This document shows, piece after piece, positions 9,001-12,964 of a stretch of 12,964 nt of DNA. Both the position numbers and the translations under genes were made by a program. The notes under the pieces were generated by a model, which saw only the letters and a list, made by a program, of their open reading frames with translations, was not told the origin of the DNA and made no database searches. Position 1 is the stretch's first letter; every line of letters starts with the position of its first letter. Source of the DNA: Flavobacteriales bacterium (GTDB lineage: Bacteria; Bacteroidota; Bacteroidia; Flavobacteriales; BACL11); the NCBI GenBank assembly GCA_002710495.1, contig PAKE01000030.1, positions 13,021 through 25,984 on the forward strand, given 5' to 3'.

Positions 9001-9134
9001 TTATTTGGGGATAATTCTGGAAAAAATGATTTTGGCATCATAATTAAACTGAATATCCCTGCAATTGCAGTTATAATTATTATAGCATTAGCGTAGATTG
9101 GGTACTTTATAAAATAAGCAATTAACTTTTTCAT
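6021..9134 (-). CDS. RND efflux permease (AcrB/CusA-like), ends early at an in-frame TAA
   Basis: Inner-membrane proton-driven pump of a tripartite efflux system. 1037 residues precede the TAA; with the in-frame tail the full gene would encode about 1107. TM1 is at about 11-31, followed by the first large periplasmic part (SYPGASPEEIEEGITTRIEE...). TM2-TM6 lie at about 338-482, with the TM4 proton-relay Asp402-Asp403 in VGILVDDGIVIAEN. The second periplasmic half is about 603-910, then TM8-TM11 at about 911-1030, with LVNDAVVMLDRYN (Asn981-Asp982) in TM10. Two extra hydrophobic stretches (about 503-522 and 532-545) lie between TM6 and TM7. Substrate is unknown; the TetR-type regulator suggests organic compounds rather than metals. 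The start is 1 bp after the adaptor stop. Without TM12 the long piece alone is probably not functional. Confidence 0.9.
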   Translation of the reverse strand: MKKLIAYFIKYPIYANAIIIITAIAGIFSLIMMPKSFFPELSPNKIYINVSYPGASPEEIEEGITTRIEESLNGIEGIEEIMSVSSENRSKVTVEIYENFNIDDVLQDVKSSVDAIYSFPEGAEKPTIQKQKSRGMGGMGNMVGFYALKGPDDLWLLKEKSDKIEQDLLNDDQISQIQVLGYAPIIISVEIEEEQLLRYNLTFDIVSAAIKRSNIDISGGSVKTQKEEIIIRSNNRNTTSEEIQKIVILSERNGDIVRLEDIAKVDLEFSEIPMISYVNGARAISFLIKKTPQEDIKKIASFMKNYIKQFNKENQGYEIITLFQFADMLDQRIETLSVNLIIGLLLVCIVLGLFLSFKLSLWVAFGIPFSFIGMITIGIMYGMTINMISLFGMILVVGILVDDGIVIAENIFSHYEKGKSPMKAALDGTMEVITPVFTSVLTTVFAFSSLLFVGGQMEVMQEMAFSVIAVLLFSLIEAFLILPSHLSSKRILEAQKISKKGRLFWSILGAGIVSYLIYNFLEWKTPYYKDIKSIYPIITFLLILKWETIKSKGENLVELSRNTYSKINARFVRNYRWHVWTPFLFISLVLVMFISGFIRWTFFPSIPFDEVKIEFSYKPGEREFRTENFLWYCDSVINDYHKELIEEFDDSLFTDISLNVGFTENLGVSGSHVGSIRVAVKENDLISTIDISNEIQRRIHPDSIALMEQISVGGFQQFGKEVSISLQSENDIELKEAVNWLKKKISSINMVKEVFDNGGVGNREIHLTLKKEAYLLGLNEATILKQIRQGFFGEEVQRLIIGRDEVKIWIRYPKENRNSIEDLNKVKIKTLSGLLIPLEEVANYEYKRGRVKINHINGKKEIRVDASLYNAEFSSEVNNQIEKEYLSILKTKFPNVSYKIMGQAEEAADSGKRLGIAFLISIILIMITISLNFKSFYQARLILMVVPIGIFSAILGHGIIGKPFSTMSIWGVVALIGILVNDAVVMLDRYNRNLEEGMDMEQAVIGAGKSRFRAIILTTITTFVGLFPLILEKSFQA
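8807..8826. repeat. Perfect 20-bp palindrome inside the RND gene
   Basis: TGACGTCTTGCAAGACGTCA reads identically on both strands and contains two GACGTC hexamers around TTGCAA. It encodes part of the DDVLQDVK segment (about residues 103-110) of the pump. It is half G+C within a much more AT-rich gene. Function unknown. Confidence 0.5.
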
Positions 9135-9135
9135 C

Positions 9136-10296
9136 TTATTTTACTATAGGATTGACAATAGTTCCATCTTTTATGTTAATAAGTGATTCGTTAACAACCA
9201 TTGTATTATTAATAATATTATCAACTATTACATTGTTTCCTTGATTTGAGACAATATTTATATTTATTGTTTCTAATTTATTTTCTGTATTTACAATAAA
9301 TACTTTATTTCCGAGAAAAATAGATATTCTCGGAATTTTGCATGCATTATTTATTGTAATTGTAGAGATTTTCGCATCTAAATACATTCCATCGTAAAGG
9401 ATGTCCATATCATCACTTATGGAAACAAAAACAGAAATATTTTGTGTGTTCTCATTTACAAAGTTTCCTTTTCTGATAATAGATCCGTCAAATGTATGAG
9501 AACCATCCGTTAAAGTGACTTTGCTTCCTAATTTTATAAAATCAATTTCGGAAGTATTGACTGTAAGTTCCACCTCCATATTTCCGTTTCTTATTACGTC
9601 AATTACAGGACTTCCCATATTTACATTTGATCCTATATCTGTATAAGATCTTGAAATGACACCATCAAAAGTGGAACGAATTGTATATTTTTTTAATTTC
9701 TCCTCATCTGCTTTTATAGATAAGTATTCTGACATAATTCCTCTTGATATGATGAAGTTTTTTTCTTTTGATGTAGAGGTTTCAGGGAAATCTCCAATAG
9801 GGGAGTTAAAAGCGATAGAATTAAAAAACTCGTCCCATTTTGTGTATTCTTCAGGGAAATCTAGTTTTATATCTGCCAAATTGGAAGAAAGTAAATTCAT
9901 AAAATTACTTTTTTTGGCATCTGTTAAAAGTTTTATGTCTGTATTTTTTACTCTGAATAATACATCTCCCTTACGGAATTTTGTTCCTTTTTTAATTGAG
10001 AAGTTCCCTTCTAACTTTCCGCTAACCTCAGAAGAGATATTGATATTATTTAAGGAAACAACTCTACCAGAGCTACTTATTTCAGATTGTAAATCAGAAT
10101 TATTTACTTTGATTACTGATACTGATTTTATCATTTCCTCATGAACCAAAGAGTCTGTACTTCTTGATAATCTTATTTCTTCTGCATTTTTTTCTCCATA
10201 GCTTATTCCCATATCATAACTAACGTATGACACTAATCCGAACATTATTAAGATAAAGATACTTACCATAATAATTAACAGTTTTCTTATTTTCAT
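9136..10296 (-). CDS. RND periplasmic adaptor (HlyD/membrane fusion protein family)
   Basis: 386-residue adaptor that would link the RND pump to the TolC-like channel. Residues about 5-25 form an uncleaved-looking N-terminal membrane anchor (no lipobox Cys). The two lipoyl half-motifs are at about 76-118 (SGRVVSLNNINISSEVSGKL ... KGTKFRKGDVLFRV) and about 206-236 (IRSTFDGVISRSYTDIGSNVNMGSPV). They flank a shortened hairpin region (120-205) that has no obvious long coiled coil. Beta-barrel and membrane-proximal domains follow (MEVELTVNTSEIDFIKLGSKV... DGMYLDAKI). Its ATG overlaps the repressor TGA as ATGA and its TAA lies 1 bp before the pump ATG, so all three are probably translationally coupled. 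Recognition is by domain architecture, not a named orthologue. Confidence 0.9.
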   Translation of the reverse strand: MKIRKLLIIMVSIFILIMFGLVSYVSYDMGISYGEKNAEEIRLSRSTDSLVHEEMIKSVSVIKVNNSDLQSEISSSGRVVSLNNINISSEVSGKLEGNFSIKKGTKFRKGDVLFRVKNTDIKLLTDAKKSNFMNLLSSNLADIKLDFPEEYTKWDEFFNSIAFNSPIGDFPETSTSKEKNFIISRGIMSEYLSIKADEEKLKKYTIRSTFDGVISRSYTDIGSNVNMGSPVIDVIRNGNMEVELTVNTSEIDFIKLGSKVTLTDGSHTFDGSIIRKGNFVNENTQNISVFVSISDDMDILYDGMYLDAKISTITINNACKIPRISIFLGNKVFIVNTENKLETININIVSNQGNNVIVDNIINNTMVVNESLINIKDGTIVNPIVK

Positions 10297-10874
10297 TTTT
10301 TAATTAATTTTTCTATTGTAATCCATAATTTTTCTCCTTCTAGATTTAGATCAGATTTAAAACCTTCTAATTTCCAGTTAAGTATTGTTTTTCTAATTCC
10401 TCCCATTATAATTGTTGCTAATTGCTCTGACTCTATATCATTTCTTATTTCATTATTCTTCTGTCCTTCTTTTAATAATTCAATTATTTTCTTTGACCTT
10501 TGTTTCATTATTTTGGAGACTATTGAAGATAATACACTAGAATATTGGAAAGAATTTTCTGAAAATATTATCATTACAATGTCAGGATTTTTTTTGATAT
10601 GATCAAACTTAAATTTAAGAATCTCTTGAAATTTTTGTAGAGAAGATTGGTCAGAATTTAATATCTTGAATATTCCAATTTTAATGATCTCTCTGTGAAA
10701 TAGGAGTAGTGATTTTAAGATTTCTGTTTTGTCTCTAAAATGACGATAAAGTGCTGGTTCTGAGAACGACATTTTATCTGCTAAATTTTTGATAGTAAGA
10801 TTTTGTATCCCTTTGTTACCTATCAAATCTTTTGACGCGTCAATTATTTCTATTTGCCTTTCTGTGAAATTCAT
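10293..10874 (-). CDS. TetR/AcrR-family transcriptional regulator
   Basis: 193-residue regulator, first gene of the efflux operon. The N-terminal helix-turn-helix is plain: RQIEIIDASKDLIGNKGIQNLTIKNLADKMSFSEPALYRHFRDKTEIL (about residues 6-53), with the recognition helix at SEPALYRHF. The remaining all-helical part should bind an inducer, perhaps a pump substrate or a membrane-derived compound. A near-perfect 24-bp palindrome covers the region immediately upstream of its -7 box, implying autorepression of the whole operon. The TGA overlaps the adaptor ATG. The -7 box ends only 4 bp before the ATG, so the message may be leaderless. Confidence 0.93.
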   Translation of the reverse strand: MNFTERQIEIIDASKDLIGNKGIQNLTIKNLADKMSFSEPALYRHFRDKTEILKSLLLFHREIIKIGIFKILNSDQSSLQKFQEILKFKFDHIKKNPDIVMIIFSENSFQYSSVLSSIVSKIMKQRSKKIIELLKEGQKNNEIRNDIESEQLATIIMGGIRKTILNWKLEGFKSDLNLEGEKLWITIEKLIKK

Positions 10875-10878
10875 TCTG

Positions 10879-10886
10879 CAAATATA
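10879..10886 (-). promoter_or_regulatory. -7 promoter box of the efflux operon
   Basis: Minus-strand TATATTTG is an exact TAnnTTTG match, also fitting the common TAtaTTTG form. Four bases separate it from the tetR ATG, placing +1 at or next to the start codon. The expected -33 position falls within the palindromic operator. Confidence 0.6.
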
Positions 10887-10888
10887 GA

Positions 10889-10912
10889 AAGTTAGTTAAT
10901 ACTAACTAACTT
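10889..10912. promoter_or_regulatory. Candidate TetR-family operator (24-bp near-palindrome)
   Basis: The + strand core GTTAGTTAATACTAACTAAC (10891-10910), extended by AA on the left and TT on the right, pairs at 11 of 12 positions about its centre. It lies 2 bp upstream of the -7 box, spanning the spacer and -33 region, as expected for a repressor that blocks RNA polymerase. Assignment to the adjacent regulator is an inference from position and symmetry. Confidence 0.65.
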
Positions 10913-10924
10913 ATATTTAAATAA

Positions 10925-11217
10925 AAAAAACGGAACAATTTAAACATTCCACTTTTTAAAAACTTTGTAGAATTTTACTGAGATTCTCTATAATTTAATG
11001 TTTAGTTCTCTTTTAATTTTGTGATCTTTTGGACCATCAATAACTTCTATTACTTCAATTCCTTCTGATTATAATCCTTCCACTATCTTAAAACTCATAA
11101 AGATTTCTCTTATCTCATCTGTCTTACTTTCTCTTGTAGAAAGTAAAATAGTCTCATCTATAATTTTTTAAGTTTGTATTAGTAGGCTGATTAGCGGTGT
11201 AAAAAGCGGAGCAATTT
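10925..11217. repeat. Imperfect 17-bp direct repeats bounding the decayed region
   Basis: The two copies are at 10925-10941 (AAAAAACGGAACAATTT) and 11201-11217 (AAAAAGCGGAGCAATTT), matching at 15 of 17 positions with two A/G differences. They flank the decayed coding remnant. They could be a trace of an old insertion or deletion, or coincidence in AT-rich DNA. Confidence 0.25.
10988..11167 (-). pseudogene. Decayed coding remnant, unidentified
   Basis: The minus-strand frame reads KIIDETILLSTRESKTDEIR... then a TAA (11069-11071), then SEGIEVIEVIDGPKDHKIKR... to a TAG at 10988. The composition (Asp/Glu/Lys/Ile) and the in-frame continuation across one stop look like a former protein C-terminus rather than random AT-rich DNA. 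No start codon or ribosome binding site is evident and the frame is closed upstream by TAA at 11168-11170. A further short open stretch on the same strand at about 11218-11289, ending in ARIQPLPFLNDHITILK, may be another piece. I do not recognise the family. Confidence 0.4.
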
Positions 11218-11311
11218 TTATTTTAAAATCGTGATATGATCATTTAAAAAGGGTAGAGGTTGTATTCGTGCTATCTTTATTTTTTTTTCTTAATATTTCC
11301 TGTAATTTCTT

Positions 11312-11319
11312 TATGTTTG
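11312..11319 (+). promoter_or_regulatory. -7 promoter box upstream of the desaturase
   Basis: TATGTTTG matches TAnnTTTG exactly. It overlaps the perfect palindrome at 11313-11326. A transcript from here would have a leader of roughly 60-110 nt depending on which start codon is used. Confidence 0.4.
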
Positions 11320-11326
11320 CAAACAT
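11313..11326. promoter_or_regulatory. Perfect 14-bp palindrome overlapping the -7 box
   Basis: ATGTTTGCAAACAT is fully self-complementary and covers most of the -7 element and the likely start site. It could be an operator for a regulator of fatty-acid desaturation; which regulator is unknown. Confidence 0.35.
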
Positions 11327-11431
11327 TAAATAATTAGGAAATCTTATTTATTTCCTTGAAATATTAACCAAACATAAAAACCTAATATTATCAAAAAACA
11401 ATCAAAATATAATTGGTCACTAGTTTTTTTC

Positions 11432-12511
11432 TTGACAATGTTTCCACTAATTGGTATTTTCGGAACCTCAATATATATCTATTTTTATGGTGTTGTATGG
11501 TACGAACCAATACTTCTTCTTGTCTTTTGGTTTATTTCAGGAATGGGTATAACTATGGGATATCATAGATTATTTTCTCATAAATCATATCAGACTAATA
11601 CTTTCTTAGAATGGGTTCTAATGATATTTGGATCATTAGCTCTTGAAAACACTGTACTTAAATGGTCTTCAGATCATCGAAAACATCACTCCTTCTCAGA
11701 AACAGAAGACGATCCATATTCTATTGTAAAAGGATTTTGGCATGCTCATATAGGGTGGGTATTAAAGAATACAACTGAAGAAAAGAGTAGAATTGTTGGA
11801 GTTAAAGATTTAGAAAAGAAATCTGCAATTATTTTTCAGAATAAATATTACTATCATATTGCAATTATTGGAGGTTTATTAATACCATTATTAATTGGAT
11901 TAATATATGGCAGACCATTAGGAGCAGTTCTTTGGGGTACCTTTCTTAGAATCACTCTAGTTCATCATGCTACATTTCTTATTAATTCTTTATGTCATTA
12001 TAAAGGTAAGAGAACATATGATGCTTCTTCTACTTCTAGAGATTCATGGTTTATATCATTATTTACTTTTGGTGAAGGATATCATAATTACCATCATAAA
12101 TTTCCATCAGATTTCAGAAATGGTATCAGTTGGTTTGCTTTTGATCCAAGTAAATGGATAATTAGTATATTGTCATTCTTTAGAATTACTAGTCATTTAA
12201 GAAAAACAAAGGATCACCTTATTTTTAAGTCTAAGTTTGATACTCTGCACACTAAATTGATAGAAAGACTTAATAATTCTAATGAGATATATCAAAATCT
12301 GTATAAAGAAAGGGTTAGTGTTTTATCTAAATCAGCAAATGATATATTATTAAGTTGGCAAAAAATAGATATAAATGTAAATAGCATTTCTTCATATATA
12401 GATAAAAAACAACTAAAAGAATATAGATCTGAGATTAAAAAAATATTCAAAGATCTACATAATATTTCACGAAAATTAAATAATAGAGGTTTGGTAACAA
12501 ATACTATTTAG
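11432..12511 (+). CDS. Membrane acyl-lipid/acyl-CoA fatty acid desaturase
   Basis: Di-iron integral-membrane desaturase, probably Delta-9-type, which introduces a cis double bond into saturated acyl chains to control membrane fluidity. Counting from the TTG at 11432, the three histidine boxes are HRLFSH (45-50), HRKHH (82-86) and HNYHH (218-222). A further ligand-like NSLCH (185-189) is typical of stearoyl-CoA desaturases. Hydrophobic pairs lie at about 4-40 and 141-183. After about residue 270 a soluble, helix-rich extension of about 90 residues follows. Start is uncertain: TTG (11432) or ATG (11438) are the usable codons, but the frame is open back to 11378 and the upstream translation (KYNWSLVFF) looks like genuine desaturase N-terminus without any ATG. 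It may share regulation with the downstream membrane protein gene. Confidence 0.9.
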   Translation: MTMFPLIGIFGTSIYIYFYGVVWYEPILLLVFWFISGMGITMGYHRLFSHKSYQTNTFLEWVLMIFGSLALENTVLKWSSDHRKHHSFSETEDDPYSIVKGFWHAHIGWVLKNTTEEKSRIVGVKDLEKKSAIIFQNKYYYHIAIIGGLLIPLLIGLIYGRPLGAVLWGTFLRITLVHHATFLINSLCHYKGKRTYDASSTSRDSWFISLFTFGEGYHNYHHKFPSDFRNGISWFAFDPSKWIISILSFFRITSHLRKTKDHLIFKSKFDTLHTKLIERLNNSNEIYQNLYKERVSVLSKSANDILLSWQKIDINVNSISSYIDKKQLKEYRSEIKKIFKDLHNISRKLNNRGLVTNTI

Positions 12512-12528
12512 ATTTCTTTTTTGGGGCA

Positions 12529-12536
12529 TTACTTTG
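12529..12536 (+). promoter_or_regulatory. Possible -7 box for the downstream gene
   Basis: TTACTTTG differs from TAnnTTTG at the second position only and lies 29 bp before the next ATG. No -33 element is clear. The 54-bp spacer could equally be read through from the desaturase gene. Confidence 0.3.
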
Positions 12537-12565
12537 CTAATTTCGATTTTTTTTAATTTTTCAAA

Positions 12566-12964
12566 ATGAAGATATTACTTATTATCCTTTTCCTTTTTAT
12601 TATAGATCTTTATTTCTATCTAGGCACTGTATCAGTAATTAAAACTTTCGTTAATAATTCTATTTACCCAATTTGTTATTGGCTTATTTCAGCTTTAATA
12701 TACGCTGCGATACTTTACGTTTTTTTAAATTATGAAAAAAGAACCCCCTCTATTAGATTTAACGATAGCATTGTATATTCTAGTTTAGTGTTTATTGTTT
12801 TTATTGCCAAATTTATTGGAATAATTCCTCTTATTATTGATGATGTAATTAGGCTCTTTAAATATTTAACTAGTTTTTTTGTCATTAGTAACAAGGAATT
12901 AGATCTTGGTCGTTTAAATTTTCTTAAAAATTCTTCACTTATTATTTCAGGAACTTTGTTTTCT
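12566..12964 (+). CDS. N-terminal membrane part of a probable metallophosphoesterase (cut by window edge)
   Basis: 133 codons are visible from ATG 12566 and run off the right edge. They contain about three hydrophobic segments: residues 2-23 (ILLIILFLFIIDLYFYLG), 34-54 (YPICYWLISALIYAAILYVFL) and 70-90 (YSSLVFIVFIAKFIGIIPLII). A DDVIRLF motif and a basic LNFLKNSSLIISGTLFS stretch follow, which looks like the approach to another hydrophobic segment. This layout, with DLY in the first helix and DDVIRL after the third, is what I recall from flavobacterial YkuE-like membrane metallophosphoesterases, whose catalytic domain follows. The metal-binding domain lies outside the window, so the assignment rests on the N-terminus alone. 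Confidence 0.55.
   Translation, partial: MKILLIILFLFIIDLYFYLGTVSVIKTFVNNSIYPICYWLISALIYAAILYVFLNYEKRTPSIRFNDSIVYSSLVFIVFIAKFIGIIPLIIDDVIRLFKYLTSFFVISNKELDLGRLNFLKNSSLIISGTLFS

Larger units (their letters stand above)
10875..11431. other. 557-bp interval without an intact gene
   Basis: From left to right it contains the tetR promoter and operator, an AT-rich tract, the decayed remnant at 10988-11167, a slightly GC-richer patch around 11181-11213, homopolymer T runs near 11279-11288, and the -7-like box and palindrome upstream of the desaturase. No tRNA, stable RNA structure or complete insertion sequence was seen. Confidence 0.6.

Noticed and set aside
9309..9335. A 9-bp inverted repeat (TTCCGAGAA ... 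TTCTCGGAA) with a 9-nt loop inside the adaptor gene, considered as a terminator or attenuator.
   Set aside because: There is no T run on the transcribed strand, it is within coding sequence, and a 9-bp stem with a short loop is expected about once by chance in a window this size.
9656..10144. A plus-strand open frame opposite the adaptor gene, and similar short plus frames opposite the pump.
   Set aside because: All lie antisense to well-supported genes and have no promoter or recognisable motif of their own.
11160..11220. The GC-richer patch around 11181-11213 as an insertion-sequence end.
   Set aside because: No matching inverted terminal repeat, target duplication or transposase frame was found nearby.

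Overview
The window looks like part of a low-GC (roughly 30% by eye) Bacteroidota chromosome, most likely a Flavobacteriales-type organism. Three things point there: the gene block ftsH - rsfS - birA - SRPBCC protein - pyrE - NUDIX, which I recall as a conserved flavobacterial neighbourhood; promoter-like boxes matching the Bacteroidota -7 consensus TAnnTTTG rather than TATAAT; and weak or absent Shine-Dalgarno sequences. No rRNA, tRNA, CRISPR array, complete insertion sequence or phage gene was seen.

Region 1 (1-4495) is housekeeping. rsfS and ftsH form a leftward operon: a ribosome silencing factor, then a membrane AAA+ zinc protease cut by the left window edge. birA (biotin-protein ligase without a DNA-binding domain) diverges from rsfS across a 61-bp spacer. 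A small SRPBCC-like gene and pyrE (orotate phosphoribosyltransferase) form a second leftward pair. A NUDIX hydrolase diverges from pyrE so tightly that the two start codons overlap in a single CATG. Both convergent pairs (birA/SRPBCC and NUDIX/tolC) overlap by 4 bp at their stop codons.

Region 2 (4492-10912) is one leftward tripartite efflux operon in the order tetR-type repressor, periplasmic adaptor, RND inner-membrane pump, TolC-like outer-membrane channel. Junctions are an ATGA overlap, a 1-bp gap and a TAATG overlap, so translation is probably coupled. A 24-bp near-palindrome directly upstream of the repressor's -7 box is a good candidate autoregulatory operator. The main anomaly is in the pump: the reading frame stays open on both sides of one TAA at codon 1038, just before the last transmembrane helix. 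That helix is left as a separate 65-residue reading frame with its own ATG, 12 bp after the stop. Either the pump has a recent nonsense mutation, or it is made as two pieces, or there is a base error.

Region 3 (10875-11431) is a 557-bp stretch without an intact gene. It holds the repressor promoter and operator, decayed coding remnants on the minus strand with an internal stop, an imperfect 17-bp direct repeat, and a promoter-like box with a perfect 14-bp palindrome.

Region 4 (11432-12964) carries a rightward membrane fatty-acyl desaturase with all three histidine boxes but no ATG at its probable true N-terminus. It is followed by the N-terminal membrane part of a protein resembling YkuE-type metallophosphoesterases, cut by the right edge.

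I did not find a clearly new biological system. The observations most worth checking are the split pump, two promoters placed so close to their start codons that the mRNAs would be leaderless or nearly so (pyrE and tetR), and a perfect 20-bp palindrome inside the pump gene.
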